40,253 nucleotides of DNA, taken from contig JAAUSO010000051.1 of the NCBI GenBank assembly GCA_012033205.1, forward strand, positions 1 to 40,253, in the 5' to 3' direction. This document shows, piece after piece, positions 26,212 through 34,909 of the stretch. Numbering within the stretch: the stretch's first letter is position 1; every line of letters starts with the position of its first letter. The stretch is from Richelia sp. SL_2_1. GTDB taxonomy: Bacteria > Cyanobacteriota > Cyanobacteriia > Cyanobacteriales > Nostocaceae. The position numbers were made by a program, and so were the translations under genes. The notes beneath the pieces were generated by a model. It saw only the letters and a program-made list of their open reading frames with translations. It was not told the DNA's origin and made no database searches.

Positions 26212-27240
26212 TTATTTCTTAGCCCAGAAGAAATCTTTGTCAATTTGCTGCGTGCGAATCAAATACTCTAACTGTTTTAAACGAGTAAAACCTCTAGAGA
26301 AAAATATTTCCTCTGTCAGATCAATTTGACTAAACACATCAAATAATTGTTTAGCTCCCGAAGATGCATCCCAATCGCATTTAAAGCCAGGTAAAGTAGT
26401 ATTGATTTTTTCAAAAGAAACTCGATAGCTACGATTATCTGAACCACTATCACCAAAGCTCAATTTACATCCAGGAAAGGCTTGGGCAACAAATTCAGCT
26501 ATTTCCTTAACTCGATAATTATTCGCAGTATCTCCGACGTTAAATATTTGGTTGTGGACAATATCGCGAGGAGCTTCTATGGCACAAATAATCGCTTTTG
26601 AAATATCCAAGGCATGAACTAATGGTCTCCAAGGAGTACCATCGCTAATCATTTTGATTTCTTTGGTAGTCCAGGCTAAACCAGCTAAATTATTTAAAAC
26701 AATATCAAACCGCATTCTTGGAGAAGCACCAAATGCTGTCGCATTCCGCATGAAGGTAGGGGAAAAATCATCGCTAGCAAGCGGTTTGACATCTCGTTCT
26801 ACAAAAGTTTTACATTCTGCATAAGCAGTTTGCGGATTAACCGGGGATTCTTCGGTAACATCACCTTCTGTCGCAACACCGTAAACGCTACAAGAAGACA
26901 TATATACGAAGCGACGGACACCCGCTTGTTTCGCTAGTTTGGCAAGACGAACCGAACCAGCATGGTTGATATCGTAGGTAATATTTGGTGACAATTGTCC
27001 GGTAGGGTCGTTTGATAATTCAGCCATGTGAACTATGGCTTCGACACCTTGTAAATCTTCTACACTAATATGACGAATGTCTTTATTTAAAGTTTTAGCG
27101 GTAGTTTCGGTGCCGTTGTACAACCAACCAACTTTGTAATAACCAGTGTCTACACCAATAACTTCATGTCCTTTTTCAATTAACAAAGGAGCTAGCAAAC
27201 AACCAAGATAACCTTCAGTACCAGTAACAAGAATTTTCAT
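26212..27240 (-). CDS. Extended SDR NAD-dependent epimerase/dehydratase
   Basis: 342 aa from ATG 27240; the frame extends to a TTG at 27249, which adds only MKS and is not needed. NAD-binding motif VTGTEGYLG at the N-terminus, then SSCSVYG and the catalytic Tyr/Lys in TAYAECK. Family members epimerise, dehydrate or reduce nucleotide sugars. Here it lies between lhgO and rfbC-like genes and is a candidate for the step acting on CDP-glucose. It is not a recognisable RfbG-type 4,6-dehydratase, so the exact reaction is open. Confidence 0.87.
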   Translation of the reverse strand: MKILVTGTEGYLGCLLAPLLIEKGHEVIGVDTGYYKVGWLYNGTETTAKTLNKDIRHISVEDLQGVEAIVHMAELSNDPTGQLSPNITYDINHAGSVRLAKLAKQAGVRRFVYMSSCSVYGVATEGDVTEESPVNPQTAYAECKTFVERDVKPLASDDFSPTFMRNATAFGASPRMRFDIVLNNLAGLAWTTKEIKMISDGTPWRPLVHALDISKAIICAIEAPRDIVHNQIFNVGDTANNYRVKEIAEFVAQAFPGCKLSFGDSGSDNRSYRVSFEKINTTLPGFKCDWDASSGAKQLFDVFSQIDLTEEIFFSRGFTRLKQLEYLIRTQQIDKDFFWAKK

Positions 27241-27285
27241 TGATTTCAATACCTATTAACTATTAATAATTAACTTTTAAACCTA

Positions 27286-28503
27286 TTAGCAATTAACTGC
27301 TACTGATTTTAGATGTGCTTGTTCGGGAATTTCTGCGACTACAGCTTTACCAATTTCGATGGAAGAAGTAGCTGCTGGAGAAGGCGCATTGCACACATGA
27401 ACGGAGTTTTGACCTTTGACAATCAAAAAGTCGTCTACTAATTTACCGTCGTTCATCAAAGCTTGAGCGCGCACACCCGCATGAGTCGGAACTACATCTT
27501 GCGATCGCACTTCGGGAATCAAGTTTTGCAAGCTTTTCACAAAGGCTGCTTTACTAAACGAACGAATAATTTCTTTGATCCCTTCATCTGAGTGCTTTGC
27601 TGCTAGTTTCCAAAAGCCTGGATAACTCATTACTTCCGCAAAATCACGTAAATCAAAATCTGTTTTCTTATAACCTTCACGCTTGAGACTAAGTACAGCG
27701 TTCGGTCCTGCGTGAACTGTACCGTCTATCATCCGGGTAAAGTGAACACCAAGAAAGGGAAAATCTGGATTAGGTACGGGATAAATTAAGCCCTTGACTA
27801 AATGACGTTTTTCTGGAGTTAATTCGTAATATTCTCCCCGAAAAGGTACAATTTTGGCTTGGGGATCGACCTTACCTAATTTAGCTACACGGTCAGAATA
27901 CAGTCCAGCACAGTTAATTACAAAACGAGTTTCAAAGCTACCATTATTGGTTTCTAAAACCTGGGTTTCACCGCGATTAACTATTTTCTGAACTTTGGTA
28001 TTAAATTTAATTTCACCACCTTGTTTTTCGATGATTTGGGCGTATTTCTGGCAAACTTGCTTGTAATTTACAATACCAGTTGATGCTACCCAAATTCCCG
28101 CGACACTACTTACATGGGGTTCAATTTCTTTAACTTGTTCACTGGTAATTCTTTTAACTTCTATGCCATTTTCTAAACCTCTCTTATAGAGGTTTTCTAG
28201 ACGAGGAAGTTCTTGAGGAGAAGTTGCTACAATAACTTTACCGCATACTTCATGGTCGATACCGTGTTCTTGGCAAAACTGTACCATCGAACGACAACCT
28301 TCACGGGAAAATTTAGCTTTGAAACTACCAGGTTTATAGTAAATACCTGAATGAATAACGCCGCTATTATTACCAGTTTGGTGAAACGCTACTTCCAACT
28401 CTTTTTCCAAAACTAAAATTCTTGCTTTTGGATAGCGTTTACCTAAAGCCATACTGGTAGAAAGACCGACTATACCACCACCTACAATGATGAAATCATA
28501 CAT
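27286..28503 (-). CDS. lhgO: L-2-hydroxyglutarate oxidase-like FAD enzyme
   Basis: 405 aa FAD-dependent oxidoreductase of the DAO/LhgO family: dinucleotide motif DFIIVGGGIVGLSTSMAL at residues 3-20, the LhgO-typical HQTGNNSGVIHSGIYY, and C-terminal THAGVRAQ and APSPAATSSIEIG. The annotated family reaction is oxidation of L-2-hydroxyglutarate to 2-oxoglutarate. Its place inside a sugar-nucleotide operon suggests either a supporting role (regenerating 2-oxoglutarate) or a different hydroxy-acid/sugar substrate. The same gene is second in the PCC 7120 cluster as I recall it. GGGGAG lies 13 bases upstream of the ATG. Confidence 0.88.
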   Translation of the reverse strand: MYDFIIVGGGIVGLSTSMALGKRYPKARILVLEKELEVAFHQTGNNSGVIHSGIYYKPGSFKAKFSREGCRSMVQFCQEHGIDHEVCGKVIVATSPQELPRLENLYKRGLENGIEVKRITSEQVKEIEPHVSSVAGIWVASTGIVNYKQVCQKYAQIIEKQGGEIKFNTKVQKIVNRGETQVLETNNGSFETRFVINCAGLYSDRVAKLGKVDPQAKIVPFRGEYYELTPEKRHLVKGLIYPVPNPDFPFLGVHFTRMIDGTVHAGPNAVLSLKREGYKKTDFDLRDFAEVMSYPGFWKLAAKHSDEGIKEIIRSFSKAAFVKSLQNLIPEVRSQDVVPTHAGVRAQALMNDGKLVDDFLIVKGQNSVHVCNAPSPAATSSIEIGKAVVAEIPEQAHLKSVAVNC

Positions 28504-28610
28504 TCGTCAAATCTGCTCCCCTGTAACTAAAATAATCAAGCAATTTACAATCATCAATCTGAGTTTAGAAATTAAAAGTTAAAAAAACTCATAATTATTT
28601 ACCTTGCCAT

Positions 28611-29384
28611 TTACCAAACCTTCCAAGGAGCTTCGTTACTTTTCCACAAATTTTCTAAGTAATTTTTATCTCGCAAAGTATCCATCGGTTGCCAAAAGCC
28701 ATCATGTTTATAAGCTGATAACTGTTCCATCTCAGCTAACTTTTCTAATGGTTCTTTTTCCCAAACTGTGGAATCTCCTTCAATAAAATCAATGACTTGG
28801 GGTTCTAATATAAAGAAACCACCATTAATCCAAGCGTTGTCTCCTTCTGGTTTTTCTCGGAAGCTGGTAATTTTAGTTTGTTCTTGTCCTAGAACAATTG
28901 CACCAAAACGTCCTGGTGGCTGTACTGCGCTTAAAGTTGCTAAAGATTCTTGTTCTTTGTGAAATTTTATCAGGTTGGTGACATTAACGTTACTAACTCC
29001 ATCACCGTAGGTAAAGCAAAAAGTTTCGTTCCCAATATGCTCTTTAACTCGTTTCAATCGTCCACCTGTTAAGGTATGATCTCCTGTATCTACCAAGGTG
29101 ACGCGCCAAGGTTCTGCATAGCCTGAATGTACGTTCATCTGATTAAACCGCATATCAAAGGTCACGTCGGACATATGTAAGAAGTAGTTAGCAAAATACT
29201 CCTTGATTACGTACCCTTTATAACCACAGCAGATAATGAAGTCATTAATACCGTGAGCGGAATAGATTTTCATGATGTGCCAAAGAATCGGCTTACCACC
29301 AATTTCTACCATTGGCTTCGGTCTAACGCTGGTTTCTTCACTTAAGCGTGTACCAAGACCTCCAGCCAAAATTACTGCTTTCAT
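28611..29384 (-). CDS. rfbF: Glucose-1-phosphate cytidylyltransferase
   Basis: 257 aa. Makes CDP-glucose from CTP and glucose-1-phosphate. Nucleotidyltransferase signature [20 protein letters not shown] at the N-terminus (residues 7-26), then [22 protein letters not shown] and [13 protein letters not shown], typical of RfbF. It is the first gene of the HEP cluster, with more than 1.1 kb of non-coding DNA upstream, so the main promoter of the sugar-nucleotide operon should lie there. Good ribosome site GAGG, 8 bases before the ATG. Confidence 0.93.
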   Translation of the reverse strand: MKAVILAGGLGTRLSEETSVRPKPMVEIGGKPILWHIMKIYSAHGINDFIICCGYKGYVIKEYFANYFLHMSDVTFDMRFNQMNVHSGYAEPWRVTLVDTGDHTLTGGRLKRVKEHIGNETFCFTYGDGVSNVNVTNLIKFHKEQESLATLSAVQPPGRFGAIVLGQEQTKITSFREKPEGDNAWINGGFFILEPQVIDFIEGDSTVWEKEPLEKLAEMEQLSAYKHDGFWQPMDTLRDKNYLENLWKSNEAPWKVW

Positions 29385-30526
29385 AAAAACTGCCTCTAAT
29401 TTTTGTCGGTAGGTAGATGATTAAATAGTTTTTCTATGATTCATATAGAGAAAATCTATTTATTTTTATTTTCTCAGTATATAATCTAACCGTATTTTTA
29501 CTGTAAATTATAAAGACAAGATAAATATAGTTGTTTTGTCTGTGAAAAAATCAAAAAGCTTGGTTGAATTAAAAGGTAGGTGTCGAAAATAAATAATTTT
29601 ACCAGAACAAAGCCTGTAAAATCTCTTTGTTTAGTTTAATCAAGTTAAGACTAAATAAATTTATTTTCATCAAAAACTAATATGACAAAAGACCGAAATA
29701 TGATTAATTAATTGCTGATAACTGTTACCCGGTAGTCGCCCGAATAGTTATCCAATTGCTGATAATTACGTATTATTCTCTGGTAAAAATTAAAAATCAA
29801 ATCCTTTATTTATGCTTAACCTTACCTTTAAGGGCGTTTTATCGTTAATTAACCTCATTTCTTGTACTTTTACTCGCAAAATCAAAGAATAATTAGATAA
29901 ACAAAGCAAAACCTATTTTATTTTAATTGCCGTTTTTATTTTTCACAATCTTCCTCTGAAATTTTGATATCAGTTACTCTCAACTACTCGTACTTTAGCT
30001 TTATTTGATATTGCAAATTTTACAGCCTTGATGAGGAACTAGTAGCTCGGAAAGACACAGTAGACAATATGCCATTCTTACATATTTGCGATGCAATGAC
30101 AAACAACATCACAAGTAATAAATCATCATAAATCGAAGAATATAGTAAATATATCTAGTTAATTGACATCAGTAATATAACTGATTAGCCATGAAAATAT
30201 ATATCAATTATTAGGTATTCGTATCAGTATTTTTGTCGTGACGAACAAGCAAAAGTTTGAGTAATCAGCTCTGTTCACTTAACTATAAAGTGCTGTATTT
30301 ATAGCGGTTTTCACTTGGGTGCAATACAAATTTTACCTCACCCCGCCCTCTTAACCCCTCTCCTTAGCAAGGAGAGGGGAAGGGGGTGAGGTTACGAGTG
30401 TATTCTATTCAACTGAAAATGGCTATATTACTGACTTAATCTTAATTACTCAGCAAAAATCATTAGCTTCTACTGTACTTGTAGCAGCTAACAACAACAA
30501 ATAAAAATTCGATATCCGAACTATTT
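29385..30526. other. 1.1-kb intergenic region upstream of the HEP cluster
   Basis: No supported ORF. It contains a 12-bp direct repeat AATTGCTGATAA (29710-29721 and 29754-29765) with a 7-bp inverted repeat GATAACT/AGTTATC between the copies, and a large palindrome at 30336-30391. The rest is AT-rich. It must hold the promoter of rfbF and the 3' end of the kinase transcript. Confidence 0.5.
30336..30391. repeat. 56-bp palindromic element, CCTCACCCC...GGGGTGAGG
   Basis: Outer arms CCTCACCCC (30336-30344) and GGGGTGAGG (30383-30391); inner arms CCCCTCTCCTT (30355-30365) and AAGGAGAGGGG (30369-30379) around a 3-base loop. All arm pairs are perfect. This matches a class of dispersed hairpin elements widespread in cyanobacteria. 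GC-rich against AT-rich surroundings, so probably inserted. It may also act as a bidirectional transcription barrier between the kinase operon and the HEP cluster. Confidence 0.85.
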
Positions 30527-32728
30527 TTATTGTGCGGTTACACTTGTGCTTTGAAATAAAGTATCGCATTTGTTATCAACAACAACGCAAATGCTGCTGA
30601 GGGCTTGCTGATAATTATCCATGTCATCTTGCTCCAGAGAGATTTTAGCTGCTTTTTGTAAATCTTCAATCGCTTGTTGACGATACAGATTAGATTCTCC
30701 TCCGCCATACTGTGCTAGTTCATAACGAACTAAACCTCGTTTGAGATAGACTTTTGGCAATTTAGAATTAAGCTGCAATGCTTGATTAAAATCTTCAAGA
30801 GCTTTTTTATATTCTTGGTCAAAGTTGCTGCTATATTGGGCTAATTGATAGCGAACTAAACCTCTTTGATAAAAAGCTTCCGGTCTTGAGGATTCAATTT
30901 GTAAGGCTCGGTTAAAATCGTCAATTGCTCGTAAATAATCTTTCTGGGAATCACCACTGAATTTAGCAATTTGAGAACGGACGATACCCCTTCTGACATA
31001 AGCTTCTACCTCGTCACTGTCAATTGAGAGCGCATGATTATAATCTTCAACTGCCAATTTATATTCTTTGTCTGGGTCGCTACTATATTCAGCAAGCATA
31101 TAGCGGACGTTACCACGATTGACAAAAGCTTTGACTTCCTTTGGATTTAACTTTACAGCATGAGTGTAGTCTGTAAGGGCTGCTTCATATTCTTTTAAGT
31201 TGTAATGGGAATTACCACGATTGACGTAAGCCTTGGAATTCTCCGGATTTTTTTGAATTTCTTGGGCAAAATTAGCAATAGCTTCTTCGTATTTCTGTAG
31301 TTTATAGGCAGCACGACCCTGCTTATAATAATCTGTGAAGCTGTTATTATGATCAATTTCTTTGGAACTAACCAAAGTTTGTCGAGCATATTGATTTTCG
31401 TCAACCGGGGAGCTTGTAAACTTTGTAACTATATCTAAGTAGCCCAATGTCAAAAATCCCAGCAAGCACAAAATCACCGGGTAAAATCTTGGTTTTTTAT
31501 TGGGTTGATAGTAGGAAATATTCTGAATAACTTGCGGGCTGCGATGATAAGTAACAGTTGTTGGTTTTGGTGCAGTTGCAGTTGCAGTTACAGTAGTAGC
31601 AGTGCGTCTTCTGGGAGTTGTGGCTGTACGCCTCCGTTTAGGCTTGGGACGAGGCTTCAAATGTTGTTTGGCTTCGACAGCTTGAATTGATGGAAAAGGA
31701 TCTCTTCCGCCTAATTTTGCACTGCGCTCGCACCAAGGACATTTATGCTGGTGGTTGCTGTGGAGATGTTGAGGATTTTTCTGGCATCGTACCAAAGAAT
31801 TTTCGGCTTCAGTTAATGCCAACAGCCAGGTTTGAGCATTCGGACGAATTTGGGGGTTATTATGACCATCTTCAAAACAACGGACGAAAAGCTGTTGTAG
31901 GGTAGGGTGAAGAACATTCCAAGATGGTGCAATGGGTGTAGGGCTATAAGGTACGTGACGATTCACACTGTAGGTAAAATGCCCTTTGGCAATCCGTGCT
32001 TCATAAGGTGGTGGTTCGCCTACACTTTGAAAAATTCCCGAAAATGGATGGGTACCTTCCATCAAAAGTTGAAATATTAGTACTCCTAATCCAAATAAAT
32101 CGTGAGGAATTGCGCGATCGCATTCGGAAAATGTTTTATTCTGTAGTTCTGGTGGGGTAAATTCTGGTTTACCTACGGGGGTGCGATAAACTATATTGGT
32201 TTGAGGGTCTCGCACTTGAAACGAATCCGTGTCTACCACCGTTACCAATGCCGTATCGCTGACTAAAATATTCGATTCATTGACATCACCGACGCAATAC
32301 CCACTTGCGTGCAAAGCAGCGAAAGCCGCAGCCAAATTACGAGCAGTGCGAAGCAGGTACTGATAGTTAAATAAAGGACAATGTTGACGGCGAGTTCTCG
32401 GATTATAAAAATCTATGATGGGACGCATTCCCCGAATACGCGGCATGGTAAAACCAATAATTTGGTTGCTACCGTCTGCTGCTCTGATCAATTCGGAAGG
32501 CCAAGCAATCGAGATATGTCCTAAAGATGCCGTGGGATTTTCTGGTGGATGAAGCACCATCGCTTCAAGCTTACGAGCTTTTTCCAGAGTAGGCTTGTGG
32601 TAAACTTTAGCGACTAGTTCGGCATCTGAATCTATTGTGTAGATGCACGCTTCACCACCACGCCCCAAACTGATGTTAAGGTCGATGGGAAGATTTTTTT
32701 GATTGCCAACAGAGCGTAGTACCTGCAT
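30527..32728 (-). CDS. Ser/Thr kinase of the TerY-P triad type, with zinc motif, membrane helix and TPR region
   Basis: 733 aa. Kinase domain (about 15-300): glycine loop GRGGEA (22-27), ATP-binding Lys41, catalytic Asp148 and Asn153 in GDVNESN, metal Asp166 in DTDSF. The usual HRD is VGD and DFG is DTD, as in kinases found beside vWA and PP2C genes. A Cys/His cluster (CQKNPQHLHSNHQHKCPWC, about 316-334) looks like a zinc ribbon. Then a Pro/Arg/Thr-rich linker, one membrane helix (VILCLLGFLTLGYL, about 420-435) and five or so TPRs to the C-terminus, so kinase and TPRs lie on opposite sides of the membrane. Third gene of an operon with the phosphatase (55-bp gap) and vWA protein. Targets unknown. 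Confidence 0.88.
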   Translation of the reverse strand: MQVLRSVGNQKNLPIDLNISLGRGGEACIYTIDSDAELVAKVYHKPTLEKARKLEAMVLHPPENPTASLGHISIAWPSELIRAADGSNQIIGFTMPRIRGMRPIIDFYNPRTRRQHCPLFNYQYLLRTARNLAAAFAALHASGYCVGDVNESNILVSDTALVTVVDTDSFQVRDPQTNIVYRTPVGKPEFTPPELQNKTFSECDRAIPHDLFGLGVLIFQLLMEGTHPFSGIFQSVGEPPPYEARIAKGHFTYSVNRHVPYSPTPIAPSWNVLHPTLQQLFVRCFEDGHNNPQIRPNAQTWLLALTEAENSLVRCQKNPQHLHSNHQHKCPWCERSAKLGGRDPFPSIQAVEAKQHLKPRPKPKRRRTATTPRRRTATTVTATATAPKPTTVTYHRSPQVIQNISYYQPNKKPRFYPVILCLLGFLTLGYLDIVTKFTSSPVDENQYARQTLVSSKEIDHNNSFTDYYKQGRAAYKLQKYEEAIANFAQEIQKNPENSKAYVNRGNSHYNLKEYEAALTDYTHAVKLNPKEVKAFVNRGNVRYMLAEYSSDPDKEYKLAVEDYNHALSIDSDEVEAYVRRGIVRSQIAKFSGDSQKDYLRAIDDFNRALQIESSRPEAFYQRGLVRYQLAQYSSNFDQEYKKALEDFNQALQLNSKLPKVYLKRGLVRYELAQYGGGESNLYRQQAIEDLQKAAKISLEQDDMDNYQQALSSICVVVDNKCDTLFQSTSVTAQ

Positions 32729-32783
32729 TTTAATTTAAAATTACACTTTATAGTTTAAATTTGACTGCGGTTCAACAGTATTG

Positions 32784-33563
32784 TTAATCGCTTAATGCTG
32801 CTATGATTAAAGTCAAGTCATCATCAGTACGTTGGGTGATTTTTTCGGAACGTAAAAATTTAACTAATTGTTCCTTAGCCCCTTTTAACTCTTCAGCATT
32901 GGCTACAAAGTCAAACAAAGGTAAAAAGAACGGCTTGTGGGGTAAACCTACAGCCATATTGATTGCTAGCATTTGCAGCCCATCGGTAAGAATCGCAATA
33001 TTGGTAATACCCTGCCGCCATACATTTACCTGCACTGAATCCAAAGCAGTGGGTGATGTCAAAAAGCTGGTTTCGTTGATGTATTCCCCACTGTCGGGAA
33101 CGGTTAAAGCTGTTAAATTACCTAGGCTATCTTTAACAACTGCAACACCATCCCCGATTTGAGCCACCACAGCGACATTAGGCGTAGCTACAACAATAAT
33201 TAAAGTTGTTGATAAATCTTTGGGTGGTCTATTTGAAGCTATTGCTTCTTCTTCAACTGCTGTTTTTGCTGCCAAAATGGCTTCGCTCAATAGGGCTTTC
33301 GCAGAGCTATCCGAAGCTAGGGTACTTTGGTTAACCTGCTTCACAGTTATATTTTCAATTGCTGCTTCTACAGCTACCATTGCTCCTACCTTGCCAAGAC
33401 TTGCACTCCCCGCACCATCTGCTGCGGCTGCCACTAAAATATTATCTGGCAACATCTGCCAGTGATGGGCATCCTGACAAAGCAGGGAGTTTTTGACGTG
33501 GCTCGTCCCACATACTGATGCACCCACTACCCGCCAGTGAAGCTTTTGTCTTGAACTGTTCAT
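32784..33563 (-). CDS. PP2C-family protein phosphatase
   Basis: 259 aa Mn/Mg-dependent Ser/Thr phosphatase. Metal-binding residues are visible: Gln30-Asp31 (LLCQDAHH), Asp49 in AAADGAGSAS, IGDGVAV, ILTDGLQ and the final DDDLTLI. It lies 51 bp after the vWA gene and 55 bp before the kinase gene, all on the same strand. By analogy with the described TerY-P triads it should oppose the kinase on shared targets, possibly the vWA protein; that is inference. No membrane segment. Confidence 0.9.
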   Translation of the reverse strand: MNSSRQKLHWRVVGASVCGTSHVKNSLLCQDAHHWQMLPDNILVAAAADGAGSASLGKVGAMVAVEAAIENITVKQVNQSTLASDSSAKALLSEAILAAKTAVEEEAIASNRPPKDLSTTLIIVVATPNVAVVAQIGDGVAVVKDSLGNLTALTVPDSGEYINETSFLTSPTALDSVQVNVWRQGITNIAILTDGLQMLAINMAVGLPHKPFFLPLFDFVANAEELKGAKEQLVKFLRSEKITQRTDDDLTLIIAALSD

Positions 33564-33614
33564 AAACTTACCTTTATTCTAGGGCTGTTTAATTATTGTT
33601 GTACTTGAACTATA

Positions 33615-34289
33615 TTAAACAGAACCCCAACCAATTGGCGGTAGAGCTACTTGTTCGTCTACTTTGGAATGAGAGACTGCTGACATACTAGCAGATAACC
33701 ATACAAACATCTCCACAAAATTTAATCCATTCAGTTTTAGAGGAGTACGCACGGTTAACTGACTCAACCGCGTCATGTTGGCATTTTCCACTCCCACAGA
33801 GAAAAAGGCTACACGTTTGTTTGATTCATCGCTTTGTAGACGTTGGGATGCTTGTTCGATTAATTCTTCGGGTTCTCCTTGTGGCTCACCGTCGGTAATC
33901 ATAAATATCCAAGGACGATAGTAAGCAACACCATTAGAACGATACTGAGCTTTTCGTTCTTGAATTAAGTCTAAAGATTTGTGAATACCAGCACCCATGG
34001 TAGTTAACCCTTGTGCTGTTAATATGGGCGGAGTAAATTGGTCGGCAGTCACAAAATCTTGTACTACATTTATATTGCTATCAAAAGTAACTATAGATAC
34101 TTCAACTCTTCTTGATGCTAAGGAATTTTTTGTTAATTCATCCTTAAAACTAAGCAAGCCTTGATTTAAAGCATCTATTGGCGCTCCTTGCATCGACCCA
34201 GATGTATCTAACAACAATACGCAAGGACAACGAGGTTCGGGGTTCTCCGCGAAATCAACTACTTCGTCTAGTCTTAAGGTATCGGACAT
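33615..34289 (-). CDS. vWA-domain protein, TerY type
   Basis: 224 aa consisting of one von Willebrand factor A domain. The MIDAS metal site is complete: Asp28-Thr-Ser30-Gly-Ser32 (LLLDTSGSM), Thr in GLTTMGAG, and Asp in MITDGEPQGE. TerY-like proteins of this length are known beside PP2C and kinase genes (TerY-P triad) and are thought to be metal-dependent protein-binding modules in stress signalling. First gene of the operon; the 620-bp divergent region upstream holds its promoter. No terD/terC-type gene is in the window. Confidence 0.9.
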   Translation of the reverse strand: MSDTLRLDEVVDFAENPEPRCPCVLLLDTSGSMQGAPIDALNQGLLSFKDELTKNSLASRRVEVSIVTFDSNINVVQDFVTADQFTPPILTAQGLTTMGAGIHKSLDLIQERKAQYRSNGVAYYRPWIFMITDGEPQGEPEELIEQASQRLQSDESNKRVAFFSVGVENANMTRLSQLTVRTPLKLNGLNFVEMFVWLSASMSAVSHSKVDEQVALPPIGWGSV

Positions 34290-34909
34290 AACTTTCGCTG
34301 CTATATGGAAGTTCTAAGATTGGATTTTGGGTTTGTCAAAGTATATAGTTTAATGCCGCAAATAAATCATAATTGTGGCACTTGAGACGATTGATAATTA
34401 TTTTATGGTTCGCTTTCTTACTAATGGATTATTACTTATATTATCCAACATATCTTTACTGTTATTTGATAAATCATAGGTATTTTTCTAAGACTTCGAT
34501 CGAGGATGGCTTTGAAATGTAAGGGTTTATATTATATACAGAATAAATCTAGAATACAATAAATCGGTGCTATCTATACGCACAATATTAAAGATTATGT
34601 GTAGAAAAAACTTAGATTAGATGAAATACTGACGGGCTGGAAATTATTTCTGATTAAAAAGAGAGTTAATTCACTTAAATCAAGAATAAATACTAAGTTT
34701 TCTTAAAGGTTCCGTTATGTATTGTTGACTAATATAGTCTAAAAACAAATGTAGCAATCAAGCTGTAATGTAACATTTTTAACTGGTAATATATTTATGT
34801 TAAAAAAGAACAAATTAATTCATGTAGAATATTTATTCTTTAATGCTTAACTAGATTCAATTGATGTTTACAAATATTTTGTCTTATTTACTGTAATTCT
34901 CCATGCTAT
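34290..34909. other. Divergent intergenic region, AT-rich
   Basis: 620 bp between the vWA gene (-) and the PATAN response regulator (+). Very AT-rich. I see no ORF, RNA gene or clear promoter consensus; promoters for both directions must be here. Confidence 0.45.
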
